From Centrapalus pauciflorus (taxonomy: Eukaryota; Streptophyta; Magnoliopsida; Asterales; Asteraceae): DNA of 64,000 nt. Both the position numbers and the translations under genes were made by a program. The stretch's first letter is position 1. Every line of letters starts with the position of its first letter. Under the pieces are notes generated by a model. That model was not told where the DNA came from, ran no database searches, and saw only the letters and a list, made by a program, of their open reading frames with translations. Below, piece after piece: positions 1 to 9,859 of this stretch. Location of the stretch: NCBI GenBank assembly GCA_020465985.1, contig JAANYP010007647.1, positions 70,001-134,000 on the forward strand, read 5' to 3'.

Positions 1-1339
1 TAAAAATTCTCAAACAATTTATGTAATTCAGAATTTTCAGCATTTTGTTCAGGTGACTCCATTGAAGTCTACTTGTTAGGTTCGGGTCCTGAACTGGTGT
101 GTTCAGAAGCCATTACCACTTCTTCATCAAATTTGACGATGACGCTCTCGTTGACTGTCGTGGTTCACTTGTTATAGACACGGAAAGCGACCGACTCCTT
201 TGAATAGCCGATGAATATACATTCATCTGCTTTTTGATTAAACTTTCCAAGGTTGTCTTTGTCGTTTAGAATAAAGCACCTGCATCCAAAGACAAGGAAA
301 AATTTAATATTAGGTATTCGTTTATTTATTAATTCATAAGGAGTCTTTCCTTATCTTTTATTGATGATTGAACGATTCTGTGTGAAACAAGCTGTTGCAA
401 CTGCTTCGGCCCATAAGAATAACGGTAGATTTGAATACGCCACTAGTGTCCGATTTCTTCTTTCAAAGAGTTCGTTTTGTTGTGGAGTTCTAGCATCTGA
501 AACTGATGTGTGATTCCTACAGAATTCAAAAATGATTCAAGCGATTTGTTCTTGAATTCTGTTCTGTTATCTGAGCGGATTGATTGAATTGTAAGTTGAG
601 ACTTCACTTGTATTTTCCGGATGAAGTCTATGATAATTTCGGTCGCATCTGATTTGGACCTCAGGAAGAAAACCCATGTGTACCGTGAATAGTCATCAAC
701 TATCACCAATATGTATCTTTTCTTATTAATGCTTTGTACTCTCATTGGTCCACACAAATCCATATGTAGTAATTCCAGTGCTCTCGTTGATGAGTGTTCG
801 GATTTGGATTTGTGTGAAGGTCTTGTCATCTTTCCTTTTTCACAAGCGGCACACAACTGCTCCTTTTGGAATTTGAGAGTTGGTAGCCTTTTAACTAGCC
901 CTCCTTTCGCTAGGTTGGTTAATTCATTAAAGTTCAGATGTGAAAGGCGACAATGCCATAGCCATGCTGTTTTAGATGTAGCTTTTGACAGTAAGCAGAC
1001 ATCTTTCTTCAGATTAATAGAGGCCAAGTCAATGGAGTACAAATTGGTTTTCCTGTTTCCTGCCAGTATTTCTTTACCTTCCCCGGATCTGATGCTGCAC
1101 CGATTTGCTTTGAAATTGATTTCCACTCCTTTATCACACAGCTGTCCAATGCTAAACAAATTATGTCCAAGACCATCAACGTAGAAAACCTTCTGAATGT
1201 GATTTTCTCGTATGCGAGACTCCCGTATCCTTTGATCGGACAAAACTGATCATTTCCAAATCTGACCGTCCCACAGAACTTTTCTACAAAGTTCGTGAGT
1301 GTGTCTCTTTGTCCGGTCATATGCTTGGAACATCCGGAG
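1..1339 (-). pseudogene. Copia-O pol: protease and integrase remnant
   Basis: Would encode the aspartic protease and integrase of Copia-O. The protease start shows the D-S-G-C-S-K-H-M-T-G motif near 1310-1345, followed by the region typical of copia protease up to about 1020. The GAG-pre-integrase zinc-binding domain (W-H-C-R-L-S-H, then C-A-A-C) lies near 830-960, and the integrase core with D-L-C-G-P and S-D-N-R-T-E-F near 555-770. The frame breaks near 500, just before the expected Q-Q-N...E-R-R-N catalytic glutamate motif, which continues in another frame. Positions 110-440 encode the integrase C-terminal part with F-I-G-Y-S. At least three frame changes separate protease, pre-integrase and core, so no polyprotein can be made. 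The gene runs off the left edge. Confidence 0.85.
72..110 (-). other. stem-loop followed by GACCCG in Copia-O
   Basis: On the plus strand CTGAAC (89-94) and GTTCAG (101-106) form a perfect 6-bp stem with a 6-base loop, directly preceded by CGGGTC. In element sense this reads GGCTTCTGAAC-loop-GTTCAG-GACCCG. The same GGCTTC...GACCCG frame around different stems occurs several times at 13226-13461 in Copia-I. It lies between the integrase and RT parts of Copia-O. Function unknown. Confidence 0.5.
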
Positions 1340-3480
1340 TCAATATACCATACATGGTTTACCTATAAGACGAAATAGCACATGAGGTACCCACTTGTAG
1401 TTGGGTACTTTTGTTTTAGGTAAATCATGCAATATATTATTTGTTTTCTCAACAGATATGGCTTTTAGCTTAACATTTGATGTTGTTTTAGGTACCCACT
1501 TTTGAACAGTTCTTTTAGGTATCCACTTTTGTACAATTCGTGGTAGAACTGTTTTTGAAATAATTTTCTGTGGAACCTTTTTTTGTTTAGAAAATGTGTC
1601 CTTTTTCTTCGGTTGCCAGACGAGCTTATCAGATTTTACAATTAAAGGTTTACAAGCACCAGAATTCAAAGCAATTAAGTCTGTTCGAGAGAATTTTATA
1701 CAAGAAGTATTAACAAATTTATTATTACAGACAGAGTTTTCTAAGTTGCTATTTCTATTTGTAACAAAATAGTTTTCTTCACGCGCCACTCTTGTTTTAT
1801 TTTCTTGTTTTTCTCTTCTCTCTTCTTCTTTCTCCAAACTTGCTTTGTTGAACTGTTCACAATAATATCTGACATAAAAGAAACATGAGAATTAGTAGAC
1901 TTAGAAACTTGTTTCTTCTGTAAATTTCTCTTACCTATTGAAGATTGGACTCTAAGTGCAATGGAGTTCTCTGTTGAAGATGATTCACCTTTTTCAAAGT
2001 TAGGAGTATCAAAAATAACTTTTGTTTTCTCCTTCTTTTGTTGTAAAGTTGGTGAATGTTCAGATGATTTTAATGAAACTGTAGAAATTCTTTAACAGTT
2101 TCTTTCTGAGCATTCGATACAAAATCATCAATTTTAACAAACATTTCCTCTAAGGAATTGAAGTCAGAGTTCATAAACAGATCAAAATCCTTTTCTGAAT
2201 TGATAGAATCTAAAGAAGTTGAAGATGATAGATCAGACAACTTTTTGTTCTCAGGCTGTTTGTGTAACTTTTGTTCCATAATTTTAAGTTTAGCCTTGAG
2301 AGATTTATTTTTTGTCTCAAAGTTTTTTATTTTCAGTTCTAGATCAGATTTATCTTTTCTAGAATTGAAGATGGCAGGTATAACTTTTGAGATTGAGTAG
2401 GGGATTCAGACAAATCCTTTTCAGAATATGTTTGAATGTACTCTTCTTTAATATCATTATTATTGCTTGCTTCATTTATTTTGTTAAAATCAACAAAATT
2501 TTGCATTTTGTCTGATCGTAATCTTTTTGTTTCTTCACTAGATTCTACTTCATTAGATGCTTTCATAAACGTCATTTTTAATCCTAAGTTCATGTATCTG
2601 ACATCATATAGAGTTGGTGAACTAGATATTGCCTTTGTCAGATACTTGGGATTTTCCCAACCAATACCAGATTTAGAATTATAAAATTCTGTGTCTTTTG
2701 GTTGATTTAAATAAATGGTTTGTTCAGTTTGCCCTCTTTTGATAAATTCATCTTCCATCTTCTTTATTTTCTCATAACGTTTAGTTCGTTCTTCAAAAAT
2801 AGCATGATATTTTACAGAAAAATTTGAAGCTTCTAATTCTGCTATTCTCAGTCTTTCTTGTAAGTCAAATATATTATGATTAAGTTCTTGTATTTTGCTT
2901 TGGAGTTCTTTTTCTTTATCTTGTAAATTTGAAACTGCTCGTAAGGCTAATGTTTTATCTTTGGAAAAATCTAGAACTAAATTATGTTCATTACGAAGCT
3001 TTTTTTCCAAAGAGTGAGCATTTTTCTTTTCAGCCTTTAACGATTTTTCAAACTTTTTAAGCATTAAGACCATATGAGTTAATTTCTCTTCAAGTACACA
3101 AGAATCATCATTATCAGAGTCAGAGTTAGAATGTACCTCCGGCTTGTCTGAACCATCTGATCATTCTGACACTAAATCTTCATTATCTTCATCATCAATA
3201 TCAGTTTTTCCAGTTGCCATCAATGCAACTTCTTCTGTCTCTACCTCCTCAGACTCTTGTCTTTCCTCGTTTTCTTCATCTGTTAAACCAACCCATACTT
3301 CATCCTCGGCTATCATGGCTGACTCACTTAATTCTGACTCATTGAAAATCTCTGATTTCAGGCAAATATGAGCATCCTCATCTAAGATGTCTTCATCTTC
3401 AGATAACTGCAGCCAATGGTCATCCTCCGCCATAAGAGCTTTTCCAGCCTCTTTTTCTTTGGCTAAGAGAACCTTTCTTG
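1340..3480 (-). pseudogene. Copia-O gag extension: coiled coil and W-V-P-K region
   Basis: Coding remnant between the zinc knuckle and protease. In element order it has an acidic segment rich in D/E/S (3161-3433), a long heptad-like region rich in K, E, L and N (2339-3073) predicted by eye to be coiled coil, another short helical stretch (2070-2279), and a basic tail with repeated W-V-P-K (1340-1837). Gag extensions of this composition are seen in SIRE/Maximus-type copia elements; their role is not established. The frame is broken several times (around 1840-2070, 2280-2340 and 3075-3160). Confidence 0.75.
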
Positions 3481-4010
3481 TATAGTAGTCAGAGTTTTTG
3501 ACTACTGGAAGTCTACATTCCCGGGCAAAAAGACCTGGTTTTCCACAGTTATAGCATTTCTGCTCTGAATCTTTCTTTGCTCACTTATCTGATTTTTCAT
3601 ATTTGTCAGCCTTTCTTCCATTGCTTTCTCCAGATTTTCATATTTTTCCTTTTTCTCAATTTTCCTCGAGACAGTCATGTAGCGCATCTTATTGTTGGTT
3701 GGCTTACGGTAGAACTTCTTTTGAAACGCTTTGGTTAGCAGTGCCATATGCTTTTTCATTTCTTCAATCTCAGAATCTGCAGATGAATCTGAGGTTTCTG
3801 ATTCGGAAGAGGTACTGCTGACTACTGCCCTTTTCTCCTTTTTCAACTTATATTTGTACTTCTTTAATAGCCAGTAGAGCCAATGGGTCAGCAGTTTCTT
3901 TCTTGGCTTTCTTCTTGCCTGATAATTTCCTCAACACAACCTCTTGGTAGTTATTGAGGTTCTCAAATATCATATGAAAATCCATTTCTTCTATGTCCTT
4001 TGTCTGCTGG
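3481..4010 (-). pseudogene. Copia-O gag C-terminal part with damaged zinc knuckle
   Basis: C-terminal half of the nucleocapsid-type gag. Near 3510-3560 the minus strand encodes C-Y-N-C-G-K-P-G-L-F-A-R-E-C, a CCHC knuckle in which the metal-binding His is replaced by Leu, so zinc and RNA binding are probably lost. The knuckle is in a different frame from the preceding ORF (3502-3846), so there is also a frameshift. The segment 3850-4010 continues the gag that starts at 18987, interrupted by the Copia-I insertion. Confidence 0.85.
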
Positions 4011-4015
4011 ATATT
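4011..4015. other. target-site duplication (left) of Copia-I
   Basis: ATATT at 4011-4015 is repeated as ATATT at 18395-18399, directly outside the two 346-bp LTRs. A 5-bp target-site duplication is the normal signature of LTR-retrotransposon integration. Confidence 0.95.
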
Positions 4016-4361
4016 AGTAATGATGTATTCCCGTATATTTTCAGCACCTTGAAGATTTTCTTATCATACACATGAAGAAACAAGCTCAATAAATATAATA
4101 TGATGAAGAAGAGACAATATGAATATTGAGAGTGAATGAACAGTGGCGGCTGGTAATATTCAATTCAAATGTCAACCGTGTATTCAAAAGGCAAACCCTA
4201 GGAGCTATAATAGCTCCATTTATTTAAGTTTCACACATTGGCACATTTGGCCCCTAGACTATTACATAAACATAAATTACATGGAAATTAAATACAAGAC
4301 AAATTACAAAGATAGTAAATATTACAAAACAACTCCTATGATCGAAATAGTAAATCTAACA
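4016..4361 (-). repeat. 3' LTR of Copia-I (346 bp)
   Basis: Left LTR. On the minus strand it begins TGTTAGATTTACTATTTCG at 4361. Its other end should read TG at 4016-4017 on the plus strand, but here it is AG: a T-to-A change relative to the right LTR has destroyed the terminal dinucleotide that integrase needs. Confidence 0.95.
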
Positions 4362-4374
4362 ATCTCCCCCTTTT
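4362..4374 (-). promoter_or_regulatory. polypurine tract of Copia-I
   Basis: The minus strand reads AAAAGGGGGAGAT directly before the 3' LTR start TGTTAG. This is the plus-strand priming site for reverse transcription. It lies three bases beyond the stop codon of the extra ORF. Confidence 0.95.
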
Positions 4375-4377
4375 CGA

Positions 4378-7300
4378 TCACTTACGAGGTCCTGGAACTC
4401 GGGCGTGGTCAGTCGATTCACGGAGACCAAGTATGACGTCGAAGCGTCTGGTTACTTGTCTCAGATGTAGCCTTTCGTTCAGGTATTTAATGCCGCTGAG
4501 GATATCCTGAATCTCCTGTGGTGAGCATCTAAGTTCTGGATTTGGTTGAGCGTCAAAGTCTTGAACTTTCTGAGTAAGCGCTGCTCGAACCAATCTGATA
4601 GTGCCGTCGGAGTAACAAGGAAGATCCTCAAAGCGCATGAATCTTCTATATCCTTTCTGGTTCAAAACGATAACCCCTGGCTGTCCTCGAAGCAGAACTT
4701 TGTAAGCCGGATATTGGTCTAGCAAAAATATATCTTGTTCAGGAGCTTTCAGACCCACTTTGACTAAGGCACTCTCAATCGCCATTTGGAAATCTCTGAG
4801 GCACATTATGATTGACCGGCGATTCATGCATCGAACCAGGGCTGCTAGAGCAGTCATGTGTGTCAGACGACCCTTGACTCTATTTTTCATCTTTTTAGGC
4901 AGACGCTCTATGTCATCTATGTTTACGAAGTCAAGGTCGCTTTCATACAATTCTTGAATAATACCATCCTCTCTGAGTACCTCGAAGGCTGGAGTGTAGA
5001 CTCTGGCTCTCTTGTACATATGAATGTTGTTGATTTTGACTATTTTGGACTTTGACCAGTATTTGCTCTTGTCTCTCGTTTCTCTTAGCATCATCTGATT
5101 GTATTCAGCTTGAACGCATCGAGATGCATCGGTCATTACCATTAGAAGACGTCTACTGTAAGATCCCGGCTTCTTTCTGAAGACCATTTTGAACCTTTCT
5201 TCCAAGAAAGGATTTTGACATTGATCAGCCGGGAACTTCTTCAAAAATTCTTTTAAACCCTGGACCGGAGGTTCTTCTAATTCTTTAGGAGGAGCCTCAA
5301 GAAGTTTCAATACACGGTCTCTCCGGTCCTGACATAACTCTTCTTTTGTTTCCGCATCCAAAGTGTGGACTTGTCCCCATGAGTACCACTTTATCCATTC
5401 CTCGTTTGTCCTGTCATATGTTGCGGTGACTTTTCTAGTATCAAAACAGTCGACAGTTCTGGCTCCAGATGTTTCAGCGATATGGGCATGCGGAGCTGAT
5501 TGAGTTGGAAGGATTGATTGGACTGATGGAGTAGGTATAACTGAAGGCAATTCTTTCGGTGTGGGAGTGGGTTGGATTGATGGAGTTTCTGTGGGAGTGA
5601 ATGAAGGTGATTGGATGGAAGAAGATGTTTGTGGTTGGGGTTCATGGGGTGGAGAATCCAAAATCTCAATTGGAATTGGAGGTGATTTTTGTGGAGATTG
5701 GGGTTCAGGCTTAGGTGTGAGAAAGGTATAGTCGTTATCAGTATCAGAGTCTGAGTCAGACACTAATATGATTTTGACTTTTTCATATTTAGGCTCATAG
5801 GTCACCATTGCTGACATGGGGTCTAACGGAGCTGGGCCCTCAATCTGTAGAGGTTCATATTCAATCATCAGTGCTTCCGTAGCCTCATAAGTCTGATCCC
5901 CAGACCCAGACCCTTGAATTTCTGTGGCTTCAGGCTCTGCTCCCCCTACAATAATCATGGAATCCTCATGCTGAACCTTTTGTCGTTTCTCCCCCTCATG
6001 ACGATCAGGGTCGTCCTGATCGTCATGTTTCCTTTTTGGGGCTTCGGCCTGAGGGCGGCATTGGAGTTCAATAACTGCCGACTCCAGGCGATCCATTCTG
6101 GAATTCAGCTGCTCTTGGACTTGAAGAATTAAACGATTAAGAGCATCGATCTTTTCCGTGAGCTCGGCTATCTGAAGATGGACTGAATGGGAACCTGGTG
6201 GGGGGCCAGCTTCGGAGGCGACACCCTTACCCTTGATTAGAGAAAGAAGGGCGGTGTGACGTTCCTCGGCGGCTTCCCTTTGGGCGTCCAGGTCAGCTCG
6301 GGTAACCACTCCGGCAGCACGTAATGCTGCCGTTAGCATCTCCAGATTGATTGGGAGATGGCCTGAAGTGGACGGCGTTGATTGAGCAACTCCCGGTCTT
6401 CCTTCGGTCATTTCTGGTTCCTGTATAGGACGCTCAGATCTGGATGTTTGTTGAGCTGCCACGGAGGCAGCTCTTGGGGATGCCACAAAGGCATCGTGCG
6501 TTGAGTGTATTTGTAGGGATGGAATCGTGAGTGAAGGAATTTCGGTCACGTGGGGAGAAGTGTGACCTCTTTCAACACCGCCACTCTCCGATTGAGAGGG
6601 CGATGGAGTGTGTGGAAGATCCCCGTGGAATGAAGTGGTTTCCCTTTGAGGGGAAACCAAGTGGGTGGTGGGGGTTGTTTCGACCGCTGGACTAACGGTC
6701 TTATGAAGGGGAGTCCGGCTAATAGGGCTTAGTTCACCCTCTGATTGAATTTCCCTCGCTCTTACGACAGAGACGGTTCTTTCGGAATCCGCCGTCTCTG
6801 CCGTCTCACCTACATCTCCCTCTCTCACAATCTCAGCCTCCCGCTCACCGAAACCCATAGACTGTTGAACATCCATCCGTTCTTTCTCATGCTCACTCTC
6901 TCTTTGCTCACCTTCGGACTGGTTAGTCTCAGTCGATTCCGACTGAGAATCATCCGGATAACTCTCTCTTATATAAGCCCTTACCCGCTCCGTGCCCCTT
7001 GACCTCGTTAGAATAGATAGAGGAATTTTCATCACCGGTAATGTCGGGGCCCCCATTGGCAGAGTTAACTTTTGAATTGCCACTGTGGGGTAGACATCAG
7101 CCTCCGGACGCTCATGGATGTCATCGTCTTGATCCATTGCACACTGTATGATGAGTTGTAGGAATTTTTTGAAAAGGAACATACTTGCGGCCTTTCTTTG
7201 TGCTTCTCTCGACATAGACTCTTCGTAATTCTTCAAAGATGAATGCAGCATAGTCCACGTGTCGGTCAAAGGCAAAGCCGGTGAACATGGCTAGTACCTG

Positions 7301-7870
7301 GGTCGACGCTGAGTCATGACCTGAATGCTTGGCGGTGAAGCATTTGTTAAGCACATCGAAGAGAATCCGCCAATGGGATTGAAGGTTTTTGGTGCGGAAG
7401 TCTGATGGTTTGGAAAGAGGACCGTCATACCCTAGAGTTTGTATTTCAGTTAGGGTTTCAGAGACGGATGGGTTTGGGTCGAATAAATCACGGGTGGGAA
7501 GATAGTATTCTGTGGGTAGATGAAGAATGTGGCGGATGGCAGAAGTAGTGACTTTGACTGGAACGCAGTCAATGGTGGAGGTGAAGTGAGGTTCGGGGTC
7601 GGTTATATATTGTAGCCTGTTCCAGAATTGTTGGAGATATATCTGGGGAACAACTATGGCAGTGGATAGTGCATAATAGATGGGATGGCGGGTGAGGATG
7701 TCGAAGGCAAGGGTTTGGGTTTCTTTTGTAAGGATGGAAACGTCGAGTTGCCAGTTATGTGGGATGAACTCGACAAACTCGGCGCTGGGTAGGATGGATT
7801 CCTCGGGTAGTTGAGCATTGTTATTTGGGAAGGGGGGATGGGGTACGGTGATAATGATTACGGGATCCAT
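4378..7870 (-). pseudogene. Copia-I extra ORF downstream of pol (aORF), one frameshift
   Basis: Large sense-orientation ORF between pol and the 3' LTR, the position of env-like or extra ORFs in SIRE/Maximus elements. The ATG at 7870-7868 (M-D-P-V) is chosen because it lies just after a putative splice acceptor. The N-terminal domain (about residues 1-245) has the Y-Y-A-L...Q-F-W-N motif also seen in the Copia-S1 aORF (Y-A-L-T...R-Q-F-W). A long acidic, S/T/P/E-rich middle follows, with a short helical stretch near 6060-6200. The C-terminal half (5460-4380) is a conserved basic and helical domain. The frame changes in the T6 run at 7165-7170: 7870-7121 is one frame and 7275-4378 the other, otherwise open for about 1160 codons. 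I see no convincing signal peptide or membrane segment, so envelope function is not supported. Function unknown. Confidence 0.8.
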
Positions 7871-7874
7871 TATC

Positions 7875-8950
7875 CTGCAAAGTGCTACAAAGTTAGAATC
7901 AAAAGACTTGAGATGATATTGCATTGATGTGAAGTCTAGATGAGTGTAAAATAGAAATTGTCTGATCTGTTTAGCATTGGGTCTTTATTAGCAGAATAAA
8001 ATTCCACTAACAAAGTCCAAAGTCAATCGTTAAGAGACCGATGTTAGATAAGACCGTTTCACTCAACCACTGATCCTAACTCTAATCAATGGTGCACTTG
8101 GATGGAAATCTTTTTGTGATTTTTGAATTTTTTATAAAAAATGCAGAAATGGAAAAATGAAAAATTTTTTAAAAAAATCCTAAGTGTTGGATTTCGGATG
8201 GTCCGAATTCGGATGAACAGTGTCACCGAATTCGGATCCATCCGAAATCGGATGATGCATGAATGCTGAGTGTGGGTTCGAATTCGGATGAGGTGAAAAT
8301 GGGGACCTTTCGGATGATGGTCCGAAGTGTAAGTCATGAAATGAATGAAGGTGGTCCGAATTCGGATTGGTCATTAACATGGTCCGAATTCGGATGAGGA
8401 CTTATGCAAATGCATGCAATGATATGGATAGGTCCTGAGTTCGGATGGTACACAGAATTCGGATGGGAACCGAATTCGGATATCATCCGAATTCGGATGA
8501 ACAGTAGAGTACATACTTAGACTAAATTTAATTTTTTGAAAATTTTGGCCCAGCTTTGATGGTCCGAATTCGGATCAATAGTGACCCGAATTCGGATCAA
8601 CAGTGGTCCGAACTTGGATTTGTGCTTTGAAAATTTTTGAAATTAGTCTAAGTCGGACATCCGAATTCGGGTGGTGGTCCGAATTCGGACATCCGAAACT
8701 GCATGAGTGCAGTTAATGTGTTCATGCAAAAATAAACATGAACAGTTGAAATGTTAACAAAAATGCATGAGATTACAGATCCTAGTCTAAAATTACATAG
8801 GGAACATTTTATCTAACTACAACTAAGTAAAACTAACACAATAAACAACCTAAAAAGAGTAAAAACCGAAATGAAAAAACTAAGAAAAAATGAGAATCAA
8901 ACTCATAATATAGGAAGATAAATACTTAAATAAAGTGAAAAGAAGGTTAC
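7875..8950 (-). other. putative intron in the 5' UTR of the Copia-I aORF
   Basis: On the minus strand a donor ATCAG/GTAACC lies at 8953-8950, and an acceptor (pyrimidine-containing TTTGTAGCACTTTGCAG) ends at 7875, only four bases before the aORF ATG. The interval has no ORF and contains the GAATTC-centred motif array. No splice reads are available, so this is inference from site quality and from the same layout in Copia-S1. Confidence 0.5.
8195..8700. repeat. array of palindromic CCGAATTCGG motifs in aORF intron
   Basis: About a dozen copies of GAATTCGG, most as TCCGAATTCGGATG (core TCCGAATTCGGA is a 12-base palindrome), spaced irregularly by 10-60 bases, often with GGTCCG before and ATG/ATC after. 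The spacer sequence between copies is not repeated, so this is an interspersed motif array and not a simple tandem repeat. The same motif fills the gag leader at 16996-17600 of the same element. Confidence 0.9.
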
Positions 8951-9278
8951 CTGATGATGCCAAAGTAGGAAAATGCAAGAAAATCGAAAGATTATGATGT
9001 TCCAAAAGCTTGAAGTGATGAAAATGGTGGTTTGGGGCGGTGGCTGTCGACGGGAACAAGGAAGAAGAAAGAGAAAAATATCTTGGAGATGAAGAAAGTG
9101 AGAGGTTGACCGTTTGACTCTCCCTTTTAAGTGCAGCCGAGTCGGGTCGGAGCCTGGGATCCGCGCCCAAACTAGGAGTTGGGCCGCCGGATTGGACTCA
9201 ACACACTCACACAAAATTAAATAAAATGGGCCTATAATGAAATTAATAAAAACAAAATTAAAAAGAATTTTTGGCCCA
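8951..9278 (-). promoter_or_regulatory. promoter-like region and 5' exon for Copia-I aORF
   Basis: Composition changes sharply from the AT-rich surroundings. Three TGGGCC/GGCCCA (site II, TCP-type) motifs lie at 9180-9185, 9227-9232 and 9273-9278. A weak TATA-like CTTAAAA follows in the minus direction near 9124-9130, and then a CT-rich stretch (about 9090-8951) resembling a plant 5' UTR, ending in a splice donor. Site II motifs are common in plant gene promoters (established knowledge). That this segment drives the aORF is inference. Confidence 0.45.
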
Positions 9279-9859
9279 ATTGTTAATTGCATCTTTTTGA
9301 GATTTTCTATGAGACTTCAAAATAAAATATTTTTGGTATTTTCTTTAATTTTGAAATTAAAATAAAATGAAATGAAGTAAACTAAAATCTTTTTGGCTTT
9401 TTGATAGATTTGAAAGATAAAATCTTTTTGTGATTTTCTGACCTATTAAATTAAAACTTAACATTATATTAAAACTTAAGACCAACCTAAAATTTAAAAT
9501 TTAACTATAAAAGAAACAAAGAGAAACACAAAATTATAAAATTTAAAATCCTAACTCTACTCCCCCTCAAATAAATACCGGTTCTTTTCCTTTTCTTTTT
9601 CAGATTTACATCACGACAACCCTTTTTAGCCTTTCAAGTACAGACAAACCTGGATATTGTTTGCATCCCACTCCGTGATGAACAATTCACACAGCAATTT
9701 ATCAGGATCATTAATTATTAAAAATATACGCAGATAAGAAAATATTGAGTTTCAATTTTGTGCCACAGTCCTTAAACTTAAATAACAGATATTTTCTAAA
9801 ATAAAGGAATTTCAATCACGATGGATAGAAATAGAATTATTTAAGACAATATCTGATAT
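9279..9859 (-). other. AT-rich spacer after Copia-I pol, with internal PPT-like tract
   Basis: Noncoding stretch between the pol stop (9860) and the aORF promoter-like region. At about 9556-9570 the minus strand reads TTTGAGGGGGAGTAGAG, resembling a polypurine tract, but no LTR start follows it. Otherwise AT-rich with nothing recognisable. Confidence 0.6.

Larger units (their letters stand above)
1..4015 (-). mobile_element. Copia-O, 3' part of outer Ty1/copia element
   Basis: Downstream portion of a minus-strand Ty1/copia retrotransposon. Read right to left it holds the gag C-terminus with a zinc knuckle, a long coiled-coil extension, protease and integrase; reverse transcriptase lies beyond the left edge of the window. 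Its 5' part (gag N-terminus, leader, PBS, 5' LTR) lies at 18395-20430, because Copia-I inserted in gag between 4015 and 18395. The two gag halves continue in one reading frame across the duplicated ATATT, which proves they were one gene. The extended gag and domain order fit the SIRE/Maximus lineage (inference from family resemblance). Confidence 0.9.

Noticed and set aside
4378..7870. aORF as a retroviral envelope gene
   Set aside because: The position is env-like, but no signal peptide, transmembrane segment or fusion-like region is evident; the composition is soluble, acidic and helical.
8195..8700. Regularly recurring short motifs resembling a CRISPR array
   Set aside because: Repeats are 8-14 bases, irregularly spaced, in a plant retrotransposon, with no cas genes. 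Not CRISPR.
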